This document shows positions 26,182-35,294 of a DNA stretch of 64,000 bases, one piece after another. Each line of letters opens with the position of its first letter. Position 1 is the stretch's first letter. A model generated the notes under the pieces. That model saw only the letters and a program-made list of their open reading frames with translations. It was not told the origin of the DNA and did not search any database. Source of the DNA: Psychrosphaera sp. B3R10 (GTDB taxonomy: Bacteria > Pseudomonadota > Gammaproteobacteria > Enterobacterales > Alteromonadaceae); assembly GCF_018861025.1 (NCBI RefSeq), contig NZ_JAHKQH010000019.1:1-64000 (forward strand). The letters run 5' to 3'. Made by a program: the position numbers and the translations under genes.

Positions 26182-29100
26182 TTAAGGTCGAATGTTCACT
26201 CGTATTCTTTTAAGTACACTCACATAGCCATCAGTAATAGTAACGGAAACAAACACGTCCGTTTCCTCTGTCACTGCTAATGACGTCACGGTTACGGTGT
26301 TAGTGGGTGGACTATTGGGGTCACCAACAATCACTAATAATTCCGGGTCTCCACTTTCTACCGAAACGACAGAGACGACATCACCGTCTGTGGCAGAATC
26401 TGGATCACTAGGCGTAATGTTAAAAGTAAACGTTGAGTTTTGCAGCATTAAAACGCTACCGGTATCGTTGGTTATCGGTGGTTCATTTTCCAAAATCACT
26501 GAAACGACAAATGGCACTTCGGTATAGGTTTCGTCGTCGTAAACACGTAAAATAAGTTGAGCGTTTTCGATTACAGAACCCTTACTCGCGCCTGAAATGC
26601 GAATGCTATTTATATCAGCTCCGTGGACGACGATCTGGCTTGGAATTATCGCAGAGGTTGGTGTACGCACCTCAACACTTAGTGACAAATTATCAATATC
26701 TACAACGCTTAGCGGTAAAGACACAATGTCGTCATTAATTAACGTTAGGTTATTCTCTGAAAGAGTGATTACTGGTGGATCATTGACCGGCATAACATTT
26801 AACGAAACAGTTTCAGTGGTCACAAACGCATTTGCAGAGTCGTCACGAGCCGTTATGTCAAAATACAATAAAGTGTCGACCAAAACGTTATCTGGCACTG
26901 ACACTTCAATATACCCGTCCTGTTCGGTAAGCGCTAACTGATTAGGGAACGAATTTGTAATGGTAATAGCGATATTGTCGCCGTTAATATCAAAAACTCG
27001 ATAGTTAATAATCAAATCAGCGCCTTCGGAAACGTTACTTAAATAAGCAGACACCGTTAACTCCGGTGGCGTAGGAATAATAGGAACGGTAACTGTGATA
27101 TTCAAAAACGTCGATAAGAATCCGTCTGATGCCGACGTAGAAAAGATAAACTCCTGTTCATAAGGGCTATCTTCAGAGACGGCGAGGGCCAATATTTGCG
27201 TATTAGGATCATAACTATATGTTAAGTTTGAGTTGTTTACCGTGGAAAATAGATTCAACTCGTCGGTATCTGGATCAACATAGGTCAATCGCATTTGCAG
27301 TGTTTCACCAGGTAACATAGATACTTCGGTGTATTGTGCCGTGATCACCGGTGCGGTATTTGTAAAGCGTATTTTGGCCGGAATCGATACGAGGGCCAGT
27401 TCGCCAAAGTCGTCTACCGCAGTTACGTCGATTACACCGTCGTAGTCTTCCAATACATTGAGTGCTGTTACAAATAGACTGCTACCTTCGACAACAATCG
27501 CAAATTTATTTGTGTCGTAACTTAGGGCAAACGGTAATGTACCTTCCTCGGCATCGGTTACGTCAACTTGAATTTCGGCTGTACCGCCTTCCACTAACTC
27601 AATACTGTTTGTATAAGTTATTACCGGTGGGGTGTTATTTTTTACGACTACATTAATATCGGCACTCGATTGAGCGCCAAACTCATCTGTAGCGATAAGT
27701 GTTATGGTTGTCTCGATATCATCGTCTGTTTCGTTTGGTAGGGCAGTGATTGCTAAATTTTCGTTTTCTAAAATGACCTGTAAAAGACTATCATCAAATT
27801 CAAATGTAACTGTAAAATCGTGAAGTTCAAGATCAGCGATGGCATAAGGCAATAACACACCGGTGGTCTCGAGCACGTCAATAGTTTGTGCAACATCAAT
27901 TAACGGTGAACTATTCGGGTGGCCACCAAGAAACTCGACAAAGTTATTTTTAATGTATAAGTGATAGGTGAGTTTGGAGTTAAAATTACCATCACTAGCA
28001 ACAATCGTTATTTGTTCATGGTTTAAATCGGTTACGTCGTCGCTGTAAACATAGACATATGGATAATCAATGCGATAACTGAATGCAGGATCAGAGGCGA
28101 TAACCGAATATTCTAAGTTACTTTCTAAGTCGTCAAACGCGGCAAATGCTAAAGTCGCGATTAGGTCTGTTTCCACGCCCTGCAATTTGATTAATAAACT
28201 CAGGTCTACATTACGTTCTAAGTAGATTTGAGGTGGTTCATCGATAGTAACTTCACCAGTTGACGTTAAGGTAAATGTCGTTTGGCTACTGTTGTGTGCG
28301 TCACTTATTTCTACCGTAATTTCGTTATCATCTATGTCAAATGACGCGATTGGATATAGGGTAATTTGGATCCCTGTTTGGGTTAAATTTACGTGGGTCG
28401 TCAGCCATTTTGGGCCTTTAATAATGCGATAGGCAATGCGGTCGGAATCGGGGTCATACAAGTCATAATCGAGCGTGGTTGATTGACCTGTTGGAACATT
28501 GATCGTGGTATCTTTGACCGCTAAAGTAGGTATGTGAGTGGTTTCTAAGTCTCGGTTTTTATTGTAATAAATCATATACATGGTCGATTCATTTACCACA
28601 CCGTTTTTTTCAGTTACGGCTACAATTTCACCATATGTATCTTCTTCTCCGATAAAGGCTTCTATGATCAGGCTGTTCTTATCAGCTGAAAGCTGACCTT
28701 TAATCACCGCAGAATTGAAATAAAATTGTTCGGTGACTTCGTCATCATCTGTGTAGTTACGCTGTATTTCAATTTCAACCGTCTCGCCCTCAAAAATGGT
28801 TATGTAATTGCTAGGAAAATAAATGAGATTTGGGTTGAGTTCACTAAGGGGGCAGTCATCAACTGAGCCTGTACAGTCAGGGTCTGGATCATCAGTTCCT
28901 GGATCAGTTGAAATGGGAGTCGCAACGTAGTTTACGGTCATTTCTGACGTTTGAGTTTGGCTAGAAAACAACAACGTAAATTGTCCAGAACCAGTCTGGT
29001 CTCCTAACATAAAGCTGATCTGTTTATTTGTTTGATCAACCGCTAAGGTGCCATGACTTGGTGCGGATGTGATTGCGACATTGATATCAAATTCAGTTTC

Positions 29101-29286
29101 TTGCACAACAAGATAATTGAGGAGCGCTGTAGAATTAATCTCGACAGTTAACTCCGTTGAGTCGAGTTCAACGGTAAAACTTTCATCAATTGTTGTTGTC
29201 TTATTGCTGTCACTGCAGGCCAATACAAGCATGGAGATAAAAATGAGCAATAGATTTCGACCAGCCACTACAAAATGCGTCATCAT
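26182..29286 (-). CDS. Large cell-envelope lipoprotein with cadherin/Ig-like repeats
   Basis: About 1034 residues from the ATG at 29286; a TTG six codons upstream is also open. The lipoprotein signal ends in LVLAC with Cys24 as the lipid-modified residue. A linker with an acidic Asp/Pro-rich stretch and a possible disulfide loop (CTGSVDDC) follows, then about eight beta-sandwich repeats of roughly 95 residues, each with an acidic Ca-binding-like turn (DPDSD, DVTDAEEG, DDFG, DIDG) typical of bacterial cadherin-like and Ig-like modules. The low-charge, Thr/Val-rich composition is that of a secreted adhesin. The gene is monocistronic. It is probably anchored in the outer membrane; the ligand is unknown. 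Confidence 0.85.
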   Translation of the reverse strand: MMTHFVVAGRNLLLIFISMLVLACSDSNKTTTIDESFTVELDSTELTVEINSTALLNYLVVQETEFDINVAITSAPSHGTLAVDQTNKQISFMLGDQTGSGQFTLLFSSQTQTSEMTVNYVATPISTDPGTDDPDPDCTGSVDDCPLSELNPNLIYFPSNYITIFEGETVEIEIQRNYTDDDEVTEQFYFNSAVIKGQLSADKNSLIIEAFIGEEDTYGEIVAVTEKNGVVNESTMYMIYYNKNRDLETTHIPTLAVKDTTINVPTGQSTTLDYDLYDPDSDRIAYRIIKGPKWLTTHVNLTQTGIQITLYPIASFDIDDNEITVEISDAHNSSQTTFTLTSTGEVTIDEPPQIYLERNVDLSLLIKLQGVETDLIATLAFAAFDDLESNLEYSVIASDPAFSYRIDYPYVYVYSDDVTDLNHEQITIVASDGNFNSKLTYHLYIKNNFVEFLGGHPNSSPLIDVAQTIDVLETTGVLLPYAIADLELHDFTVTFEFDDSLLQVILENENLAITALPNETDDDIETTITLIATDEFGAQSSADINVVVKNNTPPVITYTNSIELVEGGTAEIQVDVTDAEEGTLPFALSYDTNKFAIVVEGSSLFVTALNVLEDYDGVIDVTAVDDFGELALVSIPAKIRFTNTAPVITAQYTEVSMLPGETLQMRLTYVDPDTDELNLFSTVNNSNLTYSYDPNTQILALAVSEDSPYEQEFIFSTSASDGFLSTFLNITVTVPIIPTPPELTVSAYLSNVSEGADLIINYRVFDINGDNIAITITNSFPNQLALTEQDGYIEVSVPDNVLVDTLLYFDITARDDSANAFVTTETVSLNVMPVNDPPVITLSENNLTLINDDIVSLPLSVVDIDNLSLSVEVRTPTSAIIPSQIVVHGADINSIRISGASKGSVIENAQLILRVYDDETYTEVPFVVSVILENEPPITNDTGSVLMLQNSTFTFNITPSDPDSATDGDVVSVVSVESGDPELLVIVGDPNSPPTNTVTVTSLAVTEETDVFVSVTITDGYVSVLKRIRVNIRP

Positions 29287-29383
29287 AAAAACTACAGGTA
29301 CCAAGGTGAAAAGAGACTTTAATTATAGCGGCAGTTAGCGGATTTTCTTTACTTGAATGTTGAAGATTTGTTGAAATTAATTA

Positions 29384-29414
29384 GCAAAAAAACAAGGGAA
29401 ACTGAACGTTTCCC
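29384..29414 (-). terminator. Intrinsic terminator of the kef-FMN reductase transcript
   Basis: A 7-bp GC-rich stem (29396-29402 with 29408-29414) and a 5-base loop; on the minus strand a long T tract follows (the A run at 29386-29392). It separates the FMN reductase gene from the lipoprotein gene. Confidence 0.85.
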
Positions 29415-29505
29415 TCGACTGTTACACAAGTCTAATTAATGACAAAAGTAGAACAAAATATTTGGTGATAGCGTATTACTCTTGTCAAAGTTTAAAGTGC
29501 GTCAA

Positions 29506-30033
29506 TTATTGTGTTAATAGCGCAACGGCAGTTTGGAGTTTGTCATTTAACTCTGCATTACTGAGTTTGCCTTGCTCTACGTCAAAATTGTCGTAGAAAC
29601 TAGGTATTGACAATGATGCTTTAACATCGCCATTAAAATACGGTGCTGACGTTACCGCTGTATTTAATACAGAAGCAGCCCCACCAGGACCTGGCGAAGT
29701 GGCCAGAAGCAACATAGGTTTATTTTGATAAACTTTTGGATCAATACGCGAAGTCCAATCAAAAAGGTTTTTAAACGCCGCCGAATAGCTGCCATTATAT
29801 TCTGCAAAACTAATCACAATTGCGTCGGCATCAGCAATTTTTTGGTGAAATTGTTTCGCTTGTTCAGGTTGACCTAATTCGGCTTCGCGTTCCATGCTAA
29901 AAATAGGCATTTCATAGTCGTTAATATCTATGATGTCAGCTTCTGCATTCTCAATTAATGATGTAGCATAAATGGCAAGTTGTTTGTTTATTGAATTTGC
30001 AGAATTACTTCCTGCAAGTGTTAATACTTTCAT
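29506..30033 (-). CDS. NADPH-dependent FMN reductase
   Basis: 175 residues, flavodoxin-like fold. GSNSANSIN at the N-terminus binds the FMN phosphate, and EYNGSYSAAFKN and SPGPGGAA are the other flavin contacts of the NADPH-dependent FMN reductase family (chromate and azo reductases such as ChrR). It transfers electrons from NAD(P)H to flavin or quinones. The strong ribosome binding site AGAGGAG precedes the ATG. The gene lies 136 bases downstream of the Kef-type antiporter on the same strand. KefF and KefG, the soluble partners that activate Kef systems in E. coli, are also flavodoxin-fold NAD(P)H oxidoreductases, although of a different subfamily. Confidence 0.9.
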   Translation of the reverse strand: MKVLTLAGSNSANSINKQLAIYATSLIENAEADIIDINDYEMPIFSMEREAELGQPEQAKQFHQKIADADAIVISFAEYNGSYSAAFKNLFDWTSRIDPKVYQNKPMLLLATSPGPGGAASVLNTAVTSAPYFNGDVKASLSIPSFYDNFDVEQGKLSNAELNDKLQTAVALLTQ

Positions 30034-30169
30034 AATAGTTCTCCTCTTGGGTAATGCTGAGCAGTCTATTATGTTCGATTAGAAAGATTAACAGGCCAAA
30101 TGGTGAATGATTGTTTCCAAATGGCCTTTAATTGACGGTAAGACGTTGATTTTCAATTTAACTTTTAAG

Positions 30170-31855
30170 CTATTTTTTTACTTTTGCATTATCTGGATGA
30201 ACTTGTTCGTAATAATCTTGCTTGTAGTCCGTTAGCAGCTCGTCTTGTTGTTCGAAGGTAAATCCAGAGCTAAGCAGTAACTGACGGCTCAACTCGATAC
30301 TTGCTTCTAAATTTTCCGAAACGACTTTGTAAGCGCCTAAATCCATAAGCTTTTTACAAATAGGAGCATTATGGCCACGAGCATAAATCTTAATTGATGG
30401 GTAGTGTTGGCTCAAAATTTCCACGAGCGTGGTGGCCACTTCTGAGTCATTAACCGTCACGATAATTGACTCCGCATTTGCAATGCCTGCCGAATGTAAT
30501 GTTTCAGGCTTTGTGACATCCGCATAAAAGACTGGCATTCCCAATGCTTGGTATTTTTTCACTAAAGATACTTCACTCTCAAGCGCCACATAGGGCACTC
30601 CAGCAAGCGATAATATGTCGCCAACGCGGCGTCCAACACGACCAAAACCGGCAATAACAATGGGTTGGAATTCAATTTCTTTTTGTTCAAGCGGTTTGTC
30701 AGATGGCTTTAAATGTAATTTGTAAGCAATTGCAGCCAAAATAGGTGTGACAAGCATACTAATGAGGACAATTAATAACAAAGTATCAAATGTAGATTGA
30801 GTTAAAATGTGACTATTAAATGCGATGGAAAACAATACAAGTGCAAATTCGCCACCTTGAGCCAATATCAAAGCCACAGCCAAGCCGTTGTGCTTATTTA
30901 AGCCAAATAAGCGACTTATAGGCCACAGAATCAACGCTTTAATAGCGACGAGTGCAAATACCATTGCAATGATAAATAGGGGCGACTGACTTAATACATC
31001 TAGGTTTAGCGACATACCCATCGACATAAAAAATAGCCCGAGTAACAAACCACGGAACGGTTGGACTTCGGCTCGGATTTGGTGACGGAACGCGCTGTCT
31101 GAAATAAGCAATCCCGCTAAAAATGCTCCCATTGCCATTGATAGACCAGCATGTTCGGTTAAATAGGCGGTACCTAAAACAATGAGAAGGGCAGAGGCAG
31201 TAAATACTTCTGAATTAGCAGCATGTGCGACTCGATAAAGTATTGGGTTAAGCAAGTAACGACCAGCCAAAATAACAAGCGCTAAGATCCCAATGGATTT
31301 TAAAAATGCATAGCCTAAATGAATATCGCTTGACTGATCGGCGGATAACAGAGGGATCATGGCTAGTAAAGGAACGACGGCTAAATCTTGAAACAGTAAA
31401 ACCGCCATAGAGCTTCGCCCGTATTCAGAACTTAAAGACTTTTGCTCATTTAAAAGTTGAAGGACAAATGCTGTAGAAGATAATGCGAGCGCTGGACCAA
31501 TGATAATTGACGCTGCAAAATCTAAATTAAACCCGTAATAACAAATGGAAGTAATAACCGTACCGGTAAGCACTAACTGCAATGAGCCCTGACCAAAAAC
31601 CAGTCGTCTAATTTTCCATAGAAATGCAGGTTTCATCTCCATTCCGATCAAAAATAGCAGTAAGACAACACCAAATTCAGAGATATGACTAACATCTTCT
31701 ACCTGTGCAATAAGCCCGAGACCAAATGGACCTATGGCTAACCCAGCAAGTAAAAATCCTGGAACAGCACCAAGTTTAATAGCTTGGCAAATTGGTACCA
31801 TGATTACAGCGGCGATGAGTAAATAAATGAATTCGAGCAAGTATTGAGAAGGCAC
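30170..31855 (-). CDS. Kef-type K+/H+ antiporter (CPA2 family)
   Basis: 561 residues starting at GTG (AGGA seven bases upstream). About twelve membrane helices end near residue 385, with EFGVVLLLFLIGMEMKP and ALALSSTAFVLQ as in KefB/KefC. The cytoplasmic RCK/TrkA-N domain begins at IVIAGFGRVGRRVG (near residue 400) with a nucleotide-binding GxGxxG. It should exchange potassium for protons; the E. coli homologs are gated by glutathione and its adducts and protect against electrophiles. The protein is somewhat shorter than KefC (620 residues). Confidence 0.9.
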   Translation of the reverse strand: MPSQYLLEFIYLLIAAVIMVPICQAIKLGAVPGFLLAGLAIGPFGLGLIAQVEDVSHISEFGVVLLLFLIGMEMKPAFLWKIRRLVFGQGSLQLVLTGTVITSICYYGFNLDFAASIIIGPALALSSTAFVLQLLNEQKSLSSEYGRSSMAVLLFQDLAVVPLLAMIPLLSADQSSDIHLGYAFLKSIGILALVILAGRYLLNPILYRVAHAANSEVFTASALLIVLGTAYLTEHAGLSMAMGAFLAGLLISDSAFRHQIRAEVQPFRGLLLGLFFMSMGMSLNLDVLSQSPLFIIAMVFALVAIKALILWPISRLFGLNKHNGLAVALILAQGGEFALVLFSIAFNSHILTQSTFDTLLLIVLISMLVTPILAAIAYKLHLKPSDKPLEQKEIEFQPIVIAGFGRVGRRVGDILSLAGVPYVALESEVSLVKKYQALGMPVFYADVTKPETLHSAGIANAESIIVTVNDSEVATTLVEILSQHYPSIKIYARGHNAPICKKLMDLGAYKVVSENLEASIELSRQLLLSSGFTFEQQDELLTDYKQDYYEQVHPDNAKVKK

Positions 31856-32040
31856 TATTTTTCCTAGTTGTTAATGGCTACGGATACAATAAGTTTATCT
31901 TATTATTTACGGATAAAAGTTGTGTTAAATCAAAGTGTTTTTTGATAATTATCAGAGTTACTTTTAATTATTAGAGCCACTTTTAAATTATAGTCTAGTA
32001 ACAATCCAGCAAAATTTGATAAAAATATTACATTAGGCCC

Positions 32041-32074
32041 AAAAAAAAGGAACGCACTAATTAAAATACGTTCC
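32041..32074 (-). terminator. Candidate terminator of the rhlE transcript
   Basis: A 6-bp stem (32049-32054 with 32069-32074), with a large 14-base loop; on the minus strand eight T follow. It ends about 230 bases beyond the rhlE stop, so the transcript would have a long 3' untranslated region. Confidence 0.45.
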
Positions 32075-32100
32075 ATTATTTATAAGCATTTAATGAGTTT

Positions 32101-32174
32101 ACTTATCGCCTCGCTAAGAGGCTAAGTAATGCTTGGCTAAAATCTGTGAAGAACGAATATAAGCCAAGCGTTAC
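32101..32174. other. Two adjacent hairpins in the rhlE 3' untranslated region
   Basis: First hairpin: ACTTA (32101-32105) pairs with TAAGT (32123-32127), and GCCTC (32108-32112) pairs with GAGGC (32118-32122). Second hairpin: a 13-bp stem (32126-32138 with 32162-32174, one G-T pair) around a 23-base loop. No gene or protein-coding pattern is here, so this could be a 3'-derived small RNA, a cis structure or a binding site; expression is unknown. Confidence 0.4.
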
Positions 32175-32301
32175 GTGTTCTACTTTTGCGACTTGATATG
32201 TGAAGCTAGAATTAACACTAAACCCTTACAAACAAACCGAATTTAATTAATAGCACCTAGCCACGGAAACACATAACAGCAAATAAAACGGTTGTTTATA
32301 C

Positions 32302-33687
32302 TCAGCCGTTATTTGAGCGACGTGGCGCTCCACTGGAACCACGGTTACTTGTATTTGCTTTACGAGGCCCATTGCTGCGACGAGCACCAGAATTATTATT
32401 TGCCCGGCCACTACCAGAACGATTGTTTGGTTTATTAGACCCTTTGCCCATCGAGCCTTTTTTCTCAGCGTCGTCAGAATTTAAGTCTAAAGATTTAACT
32501 TTTTTTGGCTTTTTCTTTTGCGGTGCACGGATAGGGCGAGACGCTGGCACCTTTAAGCTAGGTTTAAACTCTTCATCAACAGAACGGTCGATATGTTTTT
32601 GAATTAATTGCTCAATTTTACTTAAGCTATCAAATTCCTCTTCACATACAAAAGAAACTGCGATGCCTTCGCTACCCGCACGACCTGTACGACCAATACG
32701 GTGAACATAGTCCTCTGCAATATTCGGCATATCGAAGTTAATTACCTGTGGTAACTCATTAATATCGATACCACGTGCAGCGATGTCGGTTGCTACCAAG
32801 ACTCGTATAGAACCATCTTTAAAGTTTGCTAACGCGCGGGTGCGAGCACCTTGGCTTTTGTCGCCATGAATCGCAGCGGCTGTGATGTTTTTAGAGTCTA
32901 GGTTACGTGCTAATCGGTTTGCGCCGTGTTTTGTGCGACTGAAAACCAACACTTGTTGCCAGTTATTTTGTTTGATTAGCTTGATAAGAAGCTTAGATTT
33001 ATTACTTCGGTCAATTTCGTACAGCATTTGATTTACCGTATTCGCCGTCGCGTTTGCCGGAGATACAGACACTTCTACAGGGTCATTCATTAGCCCTTTG
33101 GCTAGAGTTTTTATATCGTCCGAAAACGTTGCAGAAAACATCAAATTTTGTCGTTTTGTTGGCAGTAATTTTAGAATACGTTTTATGTCGTGAATAAAGC
33201 CCATGTCTAACATGCGGTCAGCTTCATCAAGGACTAAGGTTTCAAGTTCGTCAAAACGCACTGCTCTTTGATTAAATAAGTCCATCAATCGACCAGGGGT
33301 AGCAACCAAAACGTCAGCACCTTTTCTCAACGCCATCATTTGTGGGTTGATTTTTACGCCGCCAAAGACACAGACATAATTTAAATTTAAGTGCTTGCCA
33401 TACATTTCAACGTTTTCTGCAATCTGGGCTGCAAGTTCGCGTGTTGGCGTTAGGATAAGGGCTCTTACTTGATTTGAGCTGGCTTTTTTGCCGTCCGCTA
33501 AGCGGTGCAATAGCGGCAGAGTAAAGCCTGCCGTTTTACCTGTCCCGGTTTGGGCTGCTGCCATTAAGTCCTTTCCGGATAGTACAGCTGGGATAGCCTG
33601 AGCTTGAATTGGCGTTGGTGTTTCATAATTTTTTTCAGATAACGCTTTAAGGATAGACTCGGACAAACCTAATGAAGAAAAGGACAT
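32302..33687 (-). CDS. rhlE: DEAD-box ATP-dependent RNA helicase, RhlE type
   Basis: 461 residues from the ATG at 33687, which has GAGAG eight bases upstream (a TTG four codons earlier is less likely). Motifs in order: the Q motif ([14 protein letters not shown]), [11 protein letters not shown] (motif I), [27 protein letters not shown] (motif III), and [10 protein letters not shown] (motif VI). The tail from about residue 380 is basic and low in complexity, rich in Arg, Gly, Asn and Ser, as in RhlE proteins, and helps bind RNA. RhlE proteins act in ribosome assembly and RNA decay at low temperature. The upstream leader of about 200 bases may carry cold-shock control. Confidence 0.94.
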   Translation of the reverse strand: MSFSSLGLSESILKALSEKNYETPTPIQAQAIPAVLSGKDLMAAAQTGTGKTAGFTLPLLHRLADGKKASSNQVRALILTPTRELAAQIAENVEMYGKHLNLNYVCVFGGVKINPQMMALRKGADVLVATPGRLMDLFNQRAVRFDELETLVLDEADRMLDMGFIHDIKRILKLLPTKRQNLMFSATFSDDIKTLAKGLMNDPVEVSVSPANATANTVNQMLYEIDRSNKSKLLIKLIKQNNWQQVLVFSRTKHGANRLARNLDSKNITAAAIHGDKSQGARTRALANFKDGSIRVLVATDIAARGIDINELPQVINFDMPNIAEDYVHRIGRTGRAGSEGIAVSFVCEEEFDSLSKIEQLIQKHIDRSVDEEFKPSLKVPASRPIRAPQKKKPKKVKSLDLNSDDAEKKGSMGKGSNKPNNRSGSGRANNNSGARRSNGPRKANTSNRGSSGAPRRSNNG

Positions 33688-33894
33688 TAATACTCTCAAA
33701 TTGGTGAATTGGTGGATGGTACAAACGCGCTGGAGGCTACAGTAAACAGCGTACTAAGGCAAGCTCGTCGTGTATTCAGCGATGAATTATAGCCTAAAAT
33801 TTAACATCCTCCATACTTTGACGTTAACATTCCTCTTAACTTTAGCATTAAAATTCATTACCTTTAGCGATATTCAGTTTCGGGAGCACTAATT

Positions 33895-34155
33895 TTGAGT
33901 TGGTTTGTTTATATTTTGTCCTGTAAGGATAAATCGCTATACACTGGGATCACGACAGATTGTACTAGAAGATTACTGCAACATAACAAAGGTACTGGTG
34001 CGAAATATACGCGGGCACGACTCCCTGTAACTTTGGTTTATCAAGAAATAGCCGATTGTAGAAGCACAGCAACCAAACGTGAAATAGCGATTAAAAAATT
34101 ATCTCGTCAACAAAAACAAGAGCTTATAAAATCTAAACCTTGTCAGAATTCATAA
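33895..34155 (+). CDS. GIY-YIG nuclease domain protein (YhbQ-like)
   Basis: 86 residues, one GIY-YIG domain with WFVYILSCKDKSLYTGIT at the N-terminus (the Y-I-L / Y-T-G pair that names the family), RRLLQHN with the catalytic Arg, and REIAIKKLSRQQKQELI. It starts at TTG (GGGAGC upstream); no in-frame ATG precedes the conserved fold. Family members of this size, such as YhbQ, are structure-specific DNA nucleases or orphan nuclease-fold proteins; the cellular role is unclear. The gene diverges from rhlE. Confidence 0.87.
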   Translation: MSWFVYILSCKDKSLYTGITTDCTRRLLQHNKGTGAKYTRARLPVTLVYQEIADCRSTATKREIAIKKLSRQQKQELIKSKPCQNS

Positions 34156-34241
34156 TTTTCGGCGTCTGGCTCTAAAGTACCATTTTCTATTTATACCTGC
34201 TGTCTCATTATCAACCTGTACTGTAAAACACGGGATTGAAA

Positions 34242-35159
34242 ATGAAATCGACTTACCTAGCAATATTGACGTTAATTAGCGTTAGTTTTTCAACACTTGC
34301 TACAACAAAGTTTACTGCCTTAACCCAGTTTGGTGACAACCCTGGACAGCTTACGGCCACTTATCTATCGAGTGGTCAAAATAATAAAGCACTTGTTGTT
34401 TTGCTACATGGCTGTGGTCAGCACGGTGAAACCTTTGCGGATCAAAGTGGGTTAGCGGATGCTGCACAAGCTTTAGGATTCGCATTACTCGTTCCACAGC
34501 AAAATAAAAGCAACAATGTGCAACTTTGCTTTAACTGGTTTTCACCTATTGATCAGATTGGCATTGAAGGCGAAAGCCAGTCAATTGTAAATATGATCAA
34601 CTCGCTAAAAATTAAATTACATTCTTCAGACGTTTATATTGCTGGTCTTTCAGCTGGCGGCGCAATGGTGTCAAACCTGTTGAGTTCACATCCTCAAATA
34701 TTCAAAGCCGGTGCTGTTGTTTCGGGCATTGGTTTCCCATGTGCAGATTCGTTAGTGAAGGCGATTTCTTGTATGAAAAATGGCCCCGCGGAACCACCGG
34801 TGCAACTCGCAAAAATGTTAACCCCATTGCTAAAAGACAAACTACTGCCGCAAGTCACGCTTGTTGTTGGCAAAGCGGACAATATTGTTAACCCGCTAAA
34901 TAGCGATAGTTTGGCGCAAAGCTGGGTAATGTTGAGTAAAGCGCAGCAGGTTTCACAATCGAGCAGTTTGGGTGTGCATCACCAACTTTGGCAGGACAGC
35001 AAAAAGGACAGCTCACTCGAGTTAATTAAATTTGATGACTTTGGTCACGGTTGGTCAGTTAATTCAGGTGAAAAATTTGGCGGTCAAGTTGCTCCGTATT
35101 TGATCGAACACAAGGTCAGTACCACAGTTTTATTACTTAAGGCTTGGAAACTTATTTAG
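34242..35159 (+). CDS. Secreted esterase of the PHB-depolymerase family
   Basis: 305 residues from the ATG at 34242, placed by GGGA upstream; a TTG two codons earlier is too close to it. A signal peptide ends near residue 20 (TLATTK). The match to esterase_phb (PF10503, LpqC-type) is clear: VVLLHGCGQHGETFADQSG, CFNWFSP, and the serine nucleophile Ser137 in GLSAGGAM. The triad is completed by Asp213 (GKADNIV) and His269 (FGHGWSV). The family includes extracellular poly(3-hydroxybutyrate) depolymerases but also feruloyl and acetylxylan esterases, so the polymer is inferred from the neighbouring 3-hydroxybutyrate catabolic genes. It has its own upstream region and is followed by the TonB receptor gene. 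Confidence 0.86.
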   Translation: MKSTYLAILTLISVSFSTLATTKFTALTQFGDNPGQLTATYLSSGQNNKALVVLLHGCGQHGETFADQSGLADAAQALGFALLVPQQNKSNNVQLCFNWFSPIDQIGIEGESQSIVNMINSLKIKLHSSDVYIAGLSAGGAMVSNLLSSHPQIFKAGAVVSGIGFPCADSLVKAISCMKNGPAEPPVQLAKMLTPLLKDKLLPQVTLVVGKADNIVNPLNSDSLAQSWVMLSKAQQVSQSSSLGVHHQLWQDSKKDSSLELIKFDDFGHGWSVNSGEKFGGQVAPYLIEHKVSTTVLLLKAWKLI

Positions 35160-35294
35160 TTTCATGGTCTTAGTTGGGAAATTCAATGGATAACCGTATA
35201 CTACTAATGTACAAATTATTTATTTTACAAATTGGTATACAGTTTTTCGAGTCAATGTTTAAAGCTATAAAAATAACTACAACAGGGTAATTAC

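Larger units (their letters stand above)
31856..32301. other. Intergenic region with structured rhlE 3' region and kef promoter
   Basis: 446 bases with no convincing gene. The rhlE-proximal part folds into two hairpins (32101-32127 and 32126-32174), then a candidate terminator lies at 32041-32074 on the minus strand. The remaining AT-rich stretch up to the GTG at 31855 should hold the kef promoter. Confidence 0.6.

Noticed and set aside
30060-30130. Direct copies of CCAAATGG between the kef and FMN reductase genes
   Set aside because: Eight bases only, with weak pairing around them; not enough for an operator or hairpin call.
35197-35240. GTATAC and TACAAATT repeats upstream of the TonB receptor gene
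   Set aside because: Short AT-rich repeats that could arise by chance in this composition.
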